This document shows positions 35,169 to 44,149 of a DNA stretch of 64,000 nucleotides, piece by piece. A model generated the notes under the pieces. The model was not told the DNA's origin, made no database searches, and saw nothing but the letters and a program-made list of their open reading frames with translations. The translations under genes were made by a program, and so were the position numbers. The stretch is taken from contig NZ_QGMY01000006.1 of the NCBI RefSeq assembly GCF_003173355.1, forward strand, positions 186,001 to 250,000, read 5' to 3'. How positions within the stretch are numbered: position 1 is the stretch's first letter; the number at the start of each line of letters is the position of its first letter. This DNA comes from Methanospirillum lacunae. Lineage in GTDB: Archaea > Halobacteriota > Methanomicrobia > Methanomicrobiales > Methanospirillaceae.

Positions 35169-35357
35169 TCATTGATAAGGATTGAGTTCATCAATAATCT
35201 CCTTGTGCGTGAGCAACATACGCCGGCAGCAATACCGATCCATATTGAGATCGTCGAGGATCTTTTTAGGATCCTCGCCCGCATCTCGGCGGCGCTTATA
35301 TTCCTCATATGCAGTGGAGATTACTTTTCCACAAGTGAAACAGCGGACCGGTATCAT
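35169..35357 (-). CDS. rpoN: DNA-directed RNA polymerase subunit N
   Basis: A 62-residue zinc-bundle protein, homologue of eukaryotic Rpb10. The atypical zinc motif is complete: CFTCGK near the start and YCCRRML later, with the signature [13 protein letters not shown]. It anchors the D/L assembly platform of the polymerase. It lies between S9 (upstream) and tRNA-Pro (directly abutting). Confidence 0.96.
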   Translation of the reverse strand: MIPVRCFTCGKVISTAYEEYKRRRDAGEDPKKILDDLNMDRYCCRRMLLTHKEIIDELNPYQ

Positions 35358-35397
35358 ATGGTTGCACCACTAACGTAAGCTGTATTCGTAATAAAGC

Positions 35398-35799
35398 TCA
35401 CCGGTATGACTTCTGGAATTTCTTGCGTGCACCACGACCGTGTGGCTTCTTAGCTTCCTTCTGACGGGAATCATTTACCAGCAGGCTGCGATCATATGCA
35501 AGATAAACATCCTTAAGTTTCGGGTCACTGTGCCACTGTACAATCCCACGTGCAAGTGCTGTCCGGGCGGCTTCTGCCTGACCCATGACCCCACCACCGC
35601 GAACCTTAATCGCGACATCCACGCCTTCAAGCGCAGTCGGGACCAGTTGAAGCGGCTCGGCGATCTTCATCCGTGCAAGTTCGGTGGAAAAGACGTCAAG
35701 AATCAGGGAGTTAATCCTGACGACACCTTTTCCAGGTCTGAAGGTTGCACGGGCAATCGCTGTCTTCCGCTTACCACTCGTGTTGATCACTTTTGACAT
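35398..35799 (-). CDS. rps9: 30S ribosomal protein S9
   Basis: A 133-residue uS9. Motifs: GKRKTAIARATFRPGKGVVRIN and the C-terminal DSRQKEAKKPHGRGARKKFQKSYR tail that reaches the P-site tRNA. The ATG at 35799 is chosen over 35805 because AAGGAGG lies 7 bases before it and only 1 base before the other. It is in the ribosomal operon after L13. Confidence 0.95.
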   Translation of the reverse strand: MSKVINTSGKRKTAIARATFRPGKGVVRINSLILDVFSTELARMKIAEPLQLVPTALEGVDVAIKVRGGGVMGQAEAARTALARGIVQWHSDPKLKDVYLAYDRSLLVNDSRQKEAKKPHGRGARKKFQKSYR

Positions 35800-35811
35800 C
35801 TTCATCCCTCC

Positions 35812-36234
35812 TTAGAACTTTGCTCCAAGGAAATTGCTGACTGTTCCAAGGGTCACACATGCGGGCGTGTTCAGCCGTGTCTTGTGAGCGTCTGCAAGTT
35901 TCTCTGCTGCAATCCCGTCAAGTTCGCAGGGAATGCCAACATAGATCTTAATCCGCTTCATTGCCTCGACACCGCGCTGCCGCTTGTACGGAACCATCCC
36001 GCGGATGGTCCGCTTCAGGATGTGATCCGGCCTGCGTGGGAAGAACGGACCACCTTCACGTGATCCACGTTCCCTCTTGTGCTTGTAGTTGCCAAGAACA
36101 CGGGCACGGCTTCCTGAGATCACTGCCTTCTCTGCATTGATGACTGCGATCTCTTCACCGGCAAGTGCACGCTTTGCAACCACGCTGGAAAGTCTGCCTA
36201 CAAGCAGTCCGTCTCCATCGATTACCGTTACCAT
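35812..36234 (-). CDS. rpl13: 50S ribosomal protein L13
   Basis: A 140-residue archaeal uL13. It starts [21 protein letters not shown] and holds the family core [27 protein letters not shown]. An early large-subunit assembly protein. It lies between L18e and S9 in the usual euryarchaeal order. Confidence 0.95.
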   Translation of the reverse strand: MVTVIDGDGLLVGRLSSVVAKRALAGEEIAVINAEKAVISGSRARVLGNYKHKRERGSREGGPFFPRRPDHILKRTIRGMVPYKRQRGVEAMKRIKIYVGIPCELDGIAAEKLADAHKTRLNTPACVTLGTVSNFLGAKF

Positions 36235-36241
36235 CTGATAC

Positions 36242-36607
36242 TCACCTCAGAATCCTTACGTGGCTGCCTTTCGGGTTCTGTGCAAGGAGCTGCTCAATAC
36301 TGAGACATTCTCCCTGTTTCCCCGCGATCTTGTCTTCAGCTGCCTCTGAAAAGTTCAGTGCTGCAACTGTAACCCGGCAATCCAGAAGGCCGCTCCCCAG
36401 TACCTTTCCAGGCACCAGCAGGGTTTCGCCTTCCTTGGCGTACCGGTTGATCTTGCTCACGTTCACTTCTGCGTAGTTTTTACTTGACTTCTCAAGTCTG
36501 ACCGCGATGTCGCGCCAGATCTGCACCTCATTCTCACTCGACGTCTTCTTCAGGAGCCTGATGAGTTCGGTGAGGCGCGGATTGGACTTATCATAACTTT
36601 TGCTCAT
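36242..36607 (-). CDS. rpl18e: 50S ribosomal protein L18e
   Basis: A 121-residue archaeal/eukaryotic L18e (eL18). Motifs: [41 protein letters not shown] and the C-terminal KGSHVRILR. It belongs to the large subunit and has no bacterial counterpart. It follows RpoD and precedes L13 by 7 bases. Confidence 0.95.
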   Translation of the reverse strand: MSKSYDKSNPRLTELIRLLKKTSSENEVQIWRDIAVRLEKSSKNYAEVNVSKINRYAKEGETLLVPGKVLGSGLLDCRVTVAALNFSEAAEDKIAGKQGECLSIEQLLAQNPKGSHVRILR

Positions 36608-36613
36608 GATCCG

Positions 36614-37432
36614 TTACCCCCTGATTTCGCTGAGCGCTTCGAGGAGTCCGTCTGATTGATTCTTCAGAAACAGCAGCCCCTGGCTTAGGACCTCTCGTGC
36701 AGGAAGTGAACCATCACCCTCCATCGAGAAGATGAACCGCTTATCATCCATGATAATATGAATGGCAGGCTCATCGCCGATCCCACTGTTCAGGCAGGCC
36801 TGTTCACAGAGCCGGCAGAGTGAACACTGTATATCGCCACCCTCCTTTACTGTGACCTTTCCGCCTTTAACCTCCAGGATATTCTTGGGACAGACCTCCA
36901 CACACAATCCACATCCGTCGCATGTTTTTTCAGGACTGATGATTGGATAGTTCTTGTATCCGCAGACCGTTACCGGCTGCCACTTTGAGTGTTCAAAGCC
37001 GCGATCCAGGATTGCATATGCTTCAATTACGACTTTCTGGTTCTTCTCAAGCTTGACAATTGGAATATTGCCTGCTGCCGGATGAACCGCGGGATCCTGG
37101 GAGATGAGGTCTTCAGAAAGGACCATGCGTGGCCCTTCAACGCTCATCGTCAGGGTAACCGTGCACTTGGAACAGCCCTTGCCTTCGCAAGTGCATTGAT
37201 TCCGGGGTACGTAACTCTTCAGGTCTGTGGTGAGTGGTATGAGTCCGATCCGGTGTGCAAGCATTTCATCAAAGAGTGCGCTCGTATTGTCATAGATCTT
37301 AAGATCCTCGACAGCGAACGTCATGACTTCGCTCTGCATCGCCCGACGGAGTGCATTTGCAAATGCAATATGCGATTCACTCAGCACAAACGAGGTGCTG
37401 TTGTCCTCAAGGCTGCTGAATTCGATCTTCAT
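36614..37432 (-). CDS. rpoD: DNA-directed RNA polymerase subunit D with Fe-S domain
   Basis: A 272-residue homologue of bacterial alpha and eukaryotic Rpb3. The assembly domain (IAFANALRRAMQSEVMTFAVEDL) is at the start. A ferredoxin-like insert at about 170-225 has two 4Fe-4S-type motifs: CDGCGLCVEVCP and CSLCRLCEQACL. Four more cysteines lie earlier in CTCEGKGCSKC. Both clusters appear complete, as in many methanogens, whereas other archaea keep one or none. The gene start overlaps the S11 stop by one base. Confidence 0.96.
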   Translation of the reverse strand: MKIEFSSLEDNSTSFVLSESHIAFANALRRAMQSEVMTFAVEDLKIYDNTSALFDEMLAHRIGLIPLTTDLKSYVPRNQCTCEGKGCSKCTVTLTMSVEGPRMVLSEDLISQDPAVHPAAGNIPIVKLEKNQKVVIEAYAILDRGFEHSKWQPVTVCGYKNYPIISPEKTCDGCGLCVEVCPKNILEVKGGKVTVKEGGDIQCSLCRLCEQACLNSGIGDEPAIHIIMDDKRFIFSMEGDGSLPAREVLSQGLLFLKNQSDGLLEALSEIRG

Positions 37433-37827
37433 CAGACCCGACGACCTCTCTTCCCGCCCTTTGCCCTGCAGGAGTCGTGTGGTACTGGCGTGACATCTTC
37501 AATGATACCGATACGAACACCGGCACGGGCGAGAGCACGGATTGCTGCCTGGGCACCAGGCCCTGGTGAGCGCTGCTTTCCCCGTCCGGGTGCACGGACC
37601 TTCACATGAAGTCCGACAAGCCCTTTTTCCTTGGCTGCCTGGGCAACATTCTGTGCCATCTGCATGGCAGCGTATGGAGAACTTTCATTACGTGCCTGCT
37701 TGACGACCATTCCACCACTGCTCTTGGTGATCGTCTCGGCGCCGGTCTGATCGGTGACGGTGATGATGGTGTTGTTAAAGGAGGCGTAGATATGTGCAAC
37801 GCCCCACTTTTCCTTCCCTTCAGCCAT
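37432..37827 (-). CDS. rps11: 30S ribosomal protein S11
   Basis: A 131-residue uS11. Motifs: [42 protein letters not shown] and the C-terminal [20 protein letters not shown]. It forms the mRNA exit platform. It is in the S13-S4-S11-RpoD order universal in euryarchaea. Confidence 0.96.
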   Translation of the reverse strand: MAEGKEKWGVAHIYASFNNTIITVTDQTGAETITKSSGGMVVKQARNESSPYAAMQMAQNVAQAAKEKGLVGLHVKVRAPGRGKQRSPGPGAQAAIRALARAGVRIGIIEDVTPVPHDSCRAKGGKRGRRV

Positions 37828-37829
37828 AT

Positions 37830-38375
37830 TTATCTCCCTACCTTGGCGATACGCTGTCTCTCTCCATGAATGTCACTGACCAGCGGTGAAGAGCCTGCAT
37901 ATGAGATCTGTTCCTGTTCAGCTGCACTGACAGTGTATCCCGGAATGGTTACTCTTCTGCCGTTGATGGAGATATGTCCGTGCGTAATGAATTGGCGTGC
38001 CTGTTTCGGCGAGCGTGCAAATCCACGGCGGTAGACCAGACTCTGCAGTCTGCGGTCGAGCTGCTGCTCAACGCGGACAGATAGAACATCATCTATACCT
38101 GCATTCTCACCAAGAATGCCGATGCGGTTTAAGTGCCCGATAAGTTCGGCTTTCTTCCGCTCGATGATCTCCTGACCTGCACCACCTGACTGCAGTGCGA
38201 TGATCTCACGGGCAGCCTTACGGTACCGTCGGAGCGCGCCCTTGGCGATCCAGACTTCCCGCTTGTTACGCAGACCGTACTCAATCACCAGTTTGGTCTC
38301 TTCCTCGATACGGGAGAGTTCAAATGGGCGTTTTGGGGTCTGGTACTGTTTATGGTTCTTTCCTGGATATCCCAT
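37830..38375 (-). CDS. rps4: 30S ribosomal protein S4
   Basis: A 181-residue archaeal uS4. It begins [19 protein letters not shown] and has the S4 RNA-binding domain [25 protein letters not shown] at about 105-150. A primary 16S rRNA-binding protein. Its stop is 2 bases from the S11 start. Confidence 0.96.
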   Translation of the reverse strand: MGYPGKNHKQYQTPKRPFELSRIEEETKLVIEYGLRNKREVWIAKGALRRYRKAAREIIALQSGGAGQEIIERKKAELIGHLNRIGILGENAGIDDVLSVRVEQQLDRRLQSLVYRRGFARSPKQARQFITHGHISINGRRVTIPGYTVSAAEQEQISYAGSSPLVSDIHGERQRIAKVGR

Positions 38376-38384
38376 GATTCACCC

Positions 38385-38840
38385 TCACGTAGTTTTTCTC
38401 TTGACACCAACAATCAGACCGGTTCTTCCGGTAGACTTGGTGCGCTGACCACGGACCTTCTGTCCGGTCTCGTGTCTGATTCCACGGTATGCACGAATCT
38501 TCTTGAGAATGTTGATGTCGTCCTCATTTGTGAGGGAGAGATCGCTTCCGATGATATGCTTAGGAGCACCGGTGTAGACATCTTTTGGCCGGTTGGTCAT
38601 CCATACCGGAATGCGTTCTGCATAGGTATTGACAACTTCACGAATCCGGTCAACAGACGCTTCATCGAGTTTTCCAATAAGTTCGTGCTTAGGGACCTCA
38701 GCCGCCTTCGCAATAATCTGGGCGGCATGTCTGCCAACCCCTTTGATACCTGTCAGTGCTACAATGACTGATTTGGTACCGTCGAGGTCAGTGTTGAGAA
38801 CCCTGACGAAATAATTAATTTCCTGATCTTCCTGAGCCAT
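38385..38840 (-). CDS. rps13: 30S ribosomal protein S13
   Basis: 151 residues from ATG 38840 ([21 protein letters not shown]). The frame is open to 38921 but that part overlaps tRNA-Ser. Motifs: [38 protein letters not shown] and a basic C-terminal tail. It is the first protein gene of the ribosomal/RNAP operon, 40 bases after tRNA-Ser. Confidence 0.95.
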   Translation of the reverse strand: MAQEDQEINYFVRVLNTDLDGTKSVIVALTGIKGVGRHAAQIIAKAAEVPKHELIGKLDEASVDRIREVVNTYAERIPVWMTNRPKDVYTGAPKHIIGSDLSLTNEDDINILKKIRAYRGIRHETGQKVRGQRTKSTGRTGLIVGVKRKTT

Positions 38841-38879
38841 GCAATGCCTCGCTTTATGAGAAAGCGCCTGCGTGTCAAG

Positions 38880-38964
38880 CGTTGAGGGAGGGATTTGAAC
38901 CCCCGAGTCCCAAGGGGACACAGGGTTAGCAACCCTGCGCCATACCTGGCTTGGCTACCTCAAC
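38880..38964 (-). tRNA. tRNA-Ser (anticodon GCT)
   Basis: 85 bases with a long variable arm, as expected for serine. Acceptor GTTGAGG/CCTCAAC with discriminator G, anticodon arm CAGGG-TTGCTAA-CCCTG with anticodon GCT, variable stem GTCCC/GGGAC, and T-arm GGGGG-TTCAAAT-CCCTC. CCA is not encoded. It lies directly upstream of S13 and is probably co-transcribed with it. Confidence 0.95.
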
Positions 38965-38992
38965 AATCAAATTCGCATCTGTGTAGACACTC

Positions 38993-39011
38993 GCAACAGA
39001 AACTCTGTTGC
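38993..39011 (-). promoter_or_regulatory. Strong hairpin before tRNA-Ser and S13
   Basis: GCAACAGA and TCTGTTGC form a perfect 8-base stem with a 3-base loop, 29 bases upstream of the 5' end of tRNA-Ser. On the minus strand TGTA/TACA can extend it. A TATA-like CTTATATC (about 39057-39050) lies further upstream, so the hairpin is probably in the leader of the tRNA/S13 transcript. Confidence 0.45.
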
Positions 39012-39117
39012 TACAGGAATTGTGCTTACCAATGTGGTAGAGATTCAGATATAAGAGTTATGATATTCAGGGCAATAATTGATAAGAAAAATTTCGAATT
39101 CAAAGAATCCGGGATGA

Positions 39118-40092
39118 TTATTCTTGTTTTTTTGCTGCACGTACTGCTCCTGATCCAATGAGCGCGGAGGTTACCAGCGGGAGAGCGATAGTGGCATCAC
39201 AGAAGCACTGAACATTTGAGCAGGTGCATGACTCCTTGCCCCAAGACATTGCCTCTTCAAACGTACATCCTGAAAGCCCGCCAAAGTGCGGCGTGTCAGT
39301 GGTGTACTGGATCGCATAGTCATGACCACTGCAGTCACTCTTATGAATCGATGCAATGACCTGAGTCTGCTGGATAAAGTTCTTGGGAACTCCACCTCCG
39401 ATGTAGACGACTCCAGTCTTTGCAGTTTTTTCAACAAGACTAGTTATCTCATCAGCATCCTGGATCTGATCAACAAGAATTCTGATCCCCTGCCGCCGGG
39501 CAATCACAAGGCCAATCCCTATTGAGGAGTCACACAGTGCAGGGATGAAGATTGGAACATTTGATGCTGCACAGGTTGCAGTCAGAGATCTCCCTTTTGG
39601 ATAGGTATCAATCAGCCATTGTCCAAGAACTCTGATAAATGAGGCCGATGAACCTTCAAACCCGCCATGGGATCGTGCAAACTCTGCTATAATATTGTCA
39701 ACTTTTCTGAACTGTTCCTCGTATGCAAAGACATCGTAGATACGATCGATTCCATTCTCAAAGAGTTCGATATCATCAACGTGATGGTGTCCGAGGTAAT
39801 GCCTGATTCCGCAGTGTTCACATATATCATGGAAAATGTTAGCTCCGGTAGAGACGATCGCATCTACAAACCGTCTGCTGACAAGTTCGATGAGACACTC
39901 CTGCATCCCTGCTGGAATCATTGCACCTGACAGACCAAGCAGGATCGTGACCTGTGGATCCTTCAGCATATCTTTCCAGACTGCCACCGATTCACCAAGT
40001 TTTCTTCCCTGAAATCCGGTCCTGCTCATACCATCAAGAAGGGCAGAAACATCAGAAACGGGCCTGACCGGTGTCGTTGGATCCAGCATCAT
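39118..40092 (-). CDS. dys: Deoxyhypusine synthase
   Basis: About 324 residues from ATG 40092 (ATG 40089 is also possible; the open frame begins at TTG 40155). NAD-binding and active-site motifs are visible: LLGLSGAMIPAGMQ, DAIVSTGANIFHDICEH, GGFEGSSASFIRVLG, SIGIGLVIARRQG and the catalytic lysine in IGGGVPKNFIQQTQ. It moves an aminobutyl group from spermidine to a lysine of aIF5A. The aIF5A gene is not in the window. It is transcribed toward tRNA-Ser. Confidence 0.94.
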   Translation of the reverse strand: MMLDPTTPVRPVSDVSALLDGMSRTGFQGRKLGESVAVWKDMLKDPQVTILLGLSGAMIPAGMQECLIELVSRRFVDAIVSTGANIFHDICEHCGIRHYLGHHHVDDIELFENGIDRIYDVFAYEEQFRKVDNIIAEFARSHGGFEGSSASFIRVLGQWLIDTYPKGRSLTATCAASNVPIFIPALCDSSIGIGLVIARRQGIRILVDQIQDADEITSLVEKTAKTGVVYIGGGVPKNFIQQTQVIASIHKSDCSGHDYAIQYTTDTPHFGGLSGCTFEEAMSWGKESCTCSNVQCFCDATIALPLVTSALIGSGAVRAAKKQE

Positions 40093-40222
40093 TGGATAGC
40101 GTTGGAAATCAGGAGATAAATAAGATAATGCAACAGTTCTGATACTCTGAACCAAGGAATCTCAAATGTTCTCAAATGATATGCAAAAGATAATTCAAAG
40201 ATAAATATCGTTGAAAAAAGGA

Positions 40223-41002
40223 TCAGAGTGCCTGGATTAATGACTGGCGGGTCACGATGCCAACGACCTTGCCATTCTCAGTTACCGGCACGCTGCTGAA
40301 ATTCTTGGTGCACATAAGATCTATCACCTTGTTCAGAGGCGATCCCATCTCAACACTCTGCACTGATGCGGTCATGATATCCTGCACAAGGATGTTACGG
40401 ACTTGATGCTCCTGGTGGCGGTCATCAACCGAGTCGCGGAACTTCAGAAGGGCAACAGCAACATCAGTTTCAGAAACAATGCCTGCCATCTTCCCCTCGT
40501 TCATGACAACAAACCGGGCAATATTCTCATCAATCATCTTTCTGCGCAGGTGAACCATTCTTTCACCGGAATCGATGAACTGGACACGCTCCATTACAGA
40601 TGTCAGATCACCATCAGGGACCATCTTTCCGAGAATGTCACCTGAATTAACCTGACCGATCAGTTTGTTATCTGAGTCATAAACAACCGCGAGTTTGTAC
40701 CGCTCCTGCAGGAGTGGGATGAGGACATCAACTTCCTGATCATCATAGATGAAGGTAAAATCATCATCGATTGTATTGGAAACGTGGATAGCATTCGGTG
40801 AGACCTCTGTGCTGTGCTTTGCACCAAGTTTCTCCACGATTTTGTGACGGGACACTGTGCCAACCACTTCATCGTTGTGGACTACGATCAACGGGTCCAT
40901 TCCGACATCGAGCATTTTATCCAGTGCTTCGGTTACCGGGACTGACTTTGCAACAGTCACCGGTTTGGACATAACATCCCTGACAAGTATAGTATTGGTC
41001 AT
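40223..41002 (-). CDS. Four-CBS-domain protein
   Basis: A 259-residue protein made only of four CBS motifs, i.e. two Bateman modules: VRDVMSKPVTVAKSVPV, a second unit with DEEVDVLIPLL-like sequence, MVHLRRKMIDENIARFVVMNEGKMAGIVSETD, and IMTASVQSVEMGSPLNKVIDLM...VVGIVTRQSL. CBS pairs bind adenine nucleotides or S-adenosylmethionine and act as sensors. The target is unknown. It is the last of four consecutive CBS genes and overlaps the one before by four bases (ATGA). Confidence 0.9.
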   Translation of the reverse strand: MTNTILVRDVMSKPVTVAKSVPVTEALDKMLDVGMDPLIVVHNDEVVGTVSRHKIVEKLGAKHSTEVSPNAIHVSNTIDDDFTFIYDDQEVDVLIPLLQERYKLAVVYDSDNKLIGQVNSGDILGKMVPDGDLTSVMERVQFIDSGERMVHLRRKMIDENIARFVVMNEGKMAGIVSETDVAVALLKFRDSVDDRHQEHQVRNILVQDIMTASVQSVEMGSPLNKVIDLMCTKNFSSVPVTENGKVVGIVTRQSLIQAL

Positions 41003-41760
41003 AAAATCACTTCTCCTATGATATCATCTCTGGTTATAATTCCTTTTAGTCCCTGTCCATTCGTGATAATAAGGCAAGATATATGTTTTTCTGCCATTTC
41101 ACGAATGACATCGCCAGTCCGCGCTTTGTCATCAAGTGTGATCACCGGTGATCTCATCACATCTCCAGCCTTGAGTTTTTCAGGTTGAGTTCGTCCTTCC
41201 TGTGCAAAGGTGAGATCACTTTCAGAAATAATACCACTCATGCTGCCATCTTCTCCGGTTACTACAACTTTTCCACAACCAGACTGCATCAGATCGATCA
41301 CATGATCGAGTGAATGTTCCTTTGTTACCTGTTGTACATCATGCATCACCCCGGATACCGGACGATCCAGGCTTTTTACAAGCGGGGATCGTATCATGTC
41401 AGATTTGGTCACCATTCCGAGAACCATTCCCTGGTCTATTACCGGAAATCCCGAGATCTTATGGGTTACCATCAGAACCAGTGCATCATGAATACTGCTG
41501 CCTGGTGATATACTGATGATATCTACAGTCATGACAGATGAAACTGGCTCATTATCAGGAGATCTCCGCCGCCAGGCCGGGTCACGACTCCTGAGTCTGT
41601 ACCCAATATCCTTTTTGGTGATGATCCCTACAGCCCTTTGACCATCCATAACCAGAACTCTGGAGATATGGTGTTTCAGCATGAGGTTTCTGACATAGGA
41701 GACAGTATCATCGGGACCACAGACCCGTACGGGTGAACTCATCAGATCAGATATCAGCAT
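40999..41760 (-). CDS. Four-CBS-domain protein
   Basis: A 253-residue protein of four CBS motifs and nothing else. Examples: MLISDLMSSPVRVCGPDDTVSYVRNLMLKHHI, SVMTVDIISISPGSSIHDALVLM, GVMHDVQQVTKEHSLDHVIDLM and DVMRSPVITLDDKARTGDVIREM. Each ends in a G-I-I/V-T/S-x-x-D segment. It probably binds a nucleotide ligand as a stand-alone regulatory subunit. GGGTGATG stands before the ATG, which is 6 bases past the stop of the previous CBS gene. Confidence 0.9.
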   Translation of the reverse strand: MLISDLMSSPVRVCGPDDTVSYVRNLMLKHHISRVLVMDGQRAVGIITKKDIGYRLRSRDPAWRRRSPDNEPVSSVMTVDIISISPGSSIHDALVLMVTHKISGFPVIDQGMVLGMVTKSDMIRSPLVKSLDRPVSGVMHDVQQVTKEHSLDHVIDLMQSGCGKVVVTGEDGSMSGIISESDLTFAQEGRTQPEKLKAGDVMRSPVITLDDKARTGDVIREMAEKHISCLIITNGQGLKGIITRDDIIGEVIL

Positions 41761-41766
41761 GGTTCA

Positions 41767-42678
41767 TCACCCACTCTGCTGTTCTGTCGAGAGAGCCCTG
41801 ACGAGATCAAATTCAGTTACGAGACCGGCAAGCCTGCTGTTCTCAATCACCGGGAGAGCACCTACACCTTTCTCAAGCATTCTTCTGGCCGCCTCAGTGA
41901 TGGTCTGGTCAGGTTCAATGGTGTACAGGTTTCCATTTACAAGATCTCTGACTGGTTTTGCCATCACCTCTGCAACGTGACCGGTTACAAGGCTCTCAAA
42001 CACTTTGCCTGAACCAATATACCGCACAATATCAGTGGCAGTGATAATCCCAAAGACCACATCATTCTTGACGATTGGAAGCCGTCTGAACTGGTGACTG
42101 GTCATTACTTTGGTCACCATCGAGAGCGGACAGTCAGGTTCCTGCACAAGAAGTGAGGAAGTCATCACATCACTCACCTTGAGAGTGCTGTATGCCCGGC
42201 AGAGAAGTTTGAGAACATCGCGTTCAGTGACGATGCCGGTGAGAACTCCTTCCTCATCAACAATTGGTATTCCACCGATACGATCCTGCAAAATGATCTG
42301 GATCGCTTCGGAAAGATTGGCGTGGGGAGGTAGCGTCCTGACATCAGGCTTCATGATCTTGCTGACGCTTTCATTGATGGCAGCAAGGAAGTTGCCATCA
42401 TGCTTGATGTTGATGAGGTTGAACTTCTCACCTCCACCAAGAAAGTCTACCACGTCACGTGCAGTAAGAATACCTTTGAGACGATGAGTCCCGGGATCGA
42501 CGATGGGCAGACGGCGGACACCCCACTCAGTGAGAGTCTCGATTGCACCTATGATCCGCATTGTTTGAGGAGCCGAGATGACCTGCCTGGTAGCAATTGA
42601 AAGTACTGTCCCTAGATCATTATCATGTCTGGTGTGCATAATTGGTCTGATATTTGAGAAATATGATCGCAAATCCAT
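41767..42678 (-). CDS. Four-CBS-domain protein
   Basis: A 303-residue protein with a 20-30-residue N-terminal lead (MDLRSYFSNIRPIM) and four CBS motifs: VLSIATRQVISAPQTMRIIGAIETL, ISKIMKP-like VSKIMKPDVRTLPPHANLSEAIQII, VSDVMTSSLLVQEPDCPLSMVTKVM and VAEVMAKPVRDLVNGNLYTIEPDQTITEAARRM. It is second in the CBS operon. No enzyme domain is fused, so it must work on another protein or as a ligand buffer. Confidence 0.9.
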   Translation of the reverse strand: MDLRSYFSNIRPIMHTRHDNDLGTVLSIATRQVISAPQTMRIIGAIETLTEWGVRRLPIVDPGTHRLKGILTARDVVDFLGGGEKFNLINIKHDGNFLAAINESVSKIMKPDVRTLPPHANLSEAIQIILQDRIGGIPIVDEEGVLTGIVTERDVLKLLCRAYSTLKVSDVMTSSLLVQEPDCPLSMVTKVMTSHQFRRLPIVKNDVVFGIITATDIVRYIGSGKVFESLVTGHVAEVMAKPVRDLVNGNLYTIEPDQTITEAARRMLEKGVGALPVIENSRLAGLVTEFDLVRALSTEQQSG

Positions 42679-42740
42679 CCGTTACCTGGAGATACAGGTC
42701 CCGGTCTTTTCAAAAAACCAAAGGGATGGAGTTATTCAGG

Positions 42741-43307
42741 TCAGAGGCGGTCTTCTTCGTTGCAGAGTGAGCAGATAAGAGAACCGTCAACATTTGAGAG
42801 ATCATCTGACATCCTCCCACATCTGCTACACATCCCTGAAGAAAGATCTTTCGCCTGATTGATATCAATGAGTTCACCCATGAGCTCATTGATCTCAGTC
42901 GAGACTGCCATAATATCCCTGACACTCACTATCCCGATGACAATCCCCTTATCATTAATAATCGGCAGACGACGAACCCGGTTCTTTATCATAAGATGGG
43001 CCGCATCTTCCACAGATTTATCACCATGAAGTGTTATGAGCGGGGATGTCATAATCTCGTAGACATGGGCCTCACTAGGCTTGATGTCTTTAGCCACAAC
43101 CTTACAGTTGAGGTCCTGCTCAGTTACGATGCCGACGGCAACATTTTCCTTGAGAACGATACAGCTTCCGGAGGGATCTTTGTTGCACATCTTCCGTGCT
43201 GCATCTGCAACCGTTGCTCTATAATCTATGGTTTTCGGGTTCCTTCGCATGATATCCCGCACGGCCACCGAAGTGTCGAGCTGGATCTTCTCATTTGCGT
43301 ATGTCAT
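42741..43307 (-). CDS. Two-CBS-domain protein with C-terminal zinc ribbon
   Basis: About 188 residues from ATG 43307, chosen because GAGGTGA lies 7 bases before it; a GTG at 43316 is in frame. Two CBS motifs (VRDIMRRNPKTIDYRATVADAARKM and VYEIMTSPLITLHGDKSVEDAAHLM) are followed by a small four-cysteine zinc-ribbon-like tail: CSRCGRM...LICSLC. Similar CBS plus zinc-ribbon proteins are known in methanogens, but their role is not. It is the first gene of the CBS operon. Confidence 0.88.
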   Translation of the reverse strand: MTYANEKIQLDTSVAVRDIMRRNPKTIDYRATVADAARKMCNKDPSGSCIVLKENVAVGIVTEQDLNCKVVAKDIKPSEAHVYEIMTSPLITLHGDKSVEDAAHLMIKNRVRRLPIINDKGIVIGIVSVRDIMAVSTEINELMGELIDINQAKDLSSGMCSRCGRMSDDLSNVDGSLICSLCNEEDRL

Positions 43308-43519
43308 GGCTTTCACCTCTGTTATACCCGGGCAGATGCATCCAATCAGTTAATCATCCGGTTCAGATATTAATCCATCGGTCCCGGAATTTTCAGAAAG
43401 GATAGGAAACCTGCCAGGGTGGGATAACAACAATAATAATCCCCTCTGATCATATCCATACAGAAGGAACTCCGGATTTGCGGGAGTAAATGCCGCTTCT
43501 GCCGGTCAGGACGATACAT

Positions 43520-44149
43520 ATGGGACTGAGTCAGACCTTCTCCAAAATTCTTACAAACCTCTTCCATAAGAAGACATCACGAATAGGAATTTACGGACCT
43601 CCAAATGCAGGAAAGACAACTCTGGCAAACCGGATCGCCAAAGAATGGTCAACAGGAGTTGAAGGGACGGTCAGTGAGATCCCTCATGAAACCCGGAGAG
43701 CGCTTCGGGCAGAAAATATCACGATTACCGGATCAAACGGAAAATCCATCACTATTGACATCGTTGACACCCCGGGAGTCACAACGAAGATTGATTATAA
43801 CGAGTTCATCGAATACGGTATTGAACGGAGTGAAGCAATCGACAGGGCACGGGAGGCAACAGAAGGAGTTGCCGAAGCGATGCACTGGCTCAGGGAAGAT
43901 ATCGACGGGGTCATCTATATGATAGATGCGACAGCGGATCCCTTTGCACAGGTGAACATCATGATGGTCGGCATCATCGAGAGCAGACATCTTCCGGTTG
44001 TAATCGCTGCGAACAAGACTGATCTCCCTGATGCATCACCACAGCGGATCAAGACAGCCTTCCCCCAGCACCCTGTGGTCCCGATATCCTGTATCAACGG
44101 AACCAGAGTGGAAGATCTCTATGAAGAAATGATCAGGACATTTCGGTGA
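43520..44149 (+). CDS. Era/Der-like archaeal GTPase
   Basis: 209 residues from ATG 43520 (the frame is open from 43490). G motifs: G1 GPPNAGKTT (26-34), G3 DTPG, G4 NKTD and G5-like ISCINGT. It belongs to the archaeal Era-like group always followed by DUF2073 and zinc-ribbon genes, as here. In haloarchaea homologous genes lie next to the replication origin and have been named oapABC (from memory). No orc1/cdc6 gene is near here. It is divergent from the CBS operon; the stop overlaps the next gene by four bases. Confidence 0.9.
   Translation: MGLSQTFSKILTNLFHKKTSRIGIYGPPNAGKTTLANRIAKEWSTGVEGTVSEIPHETRRALRAENITITGSNGKSITIDIVDTPGVTTKIDYNEFIEYGIERSEAIDRAREATEGVAEAMHWLREDIDGVIYMIDATADPFAQVNIMMVGIIESRHLPVVIAANKTDLPDASPQRIKTAFPQHPVVPISCINGTRVEDLYEEMIRTFR

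Noticed and set aside
36989-37609. 206-codon frame antisense to rpoD and S11
   Set aside because: Crosses the boundary of two certain genes and has no family features.
38841-38921. N-terminal extension of S13
   Set aside because: Those codons overlap tRNA-Ser, and the family start [14 protein letters not shown] lies at 38840.
43310-43519. Possible replication origin beside the Era-like GTPase trio
   Set aside because: No origin-recognition-box-like repeats, no long AT-rich tract and no cdc6 gene nearby.
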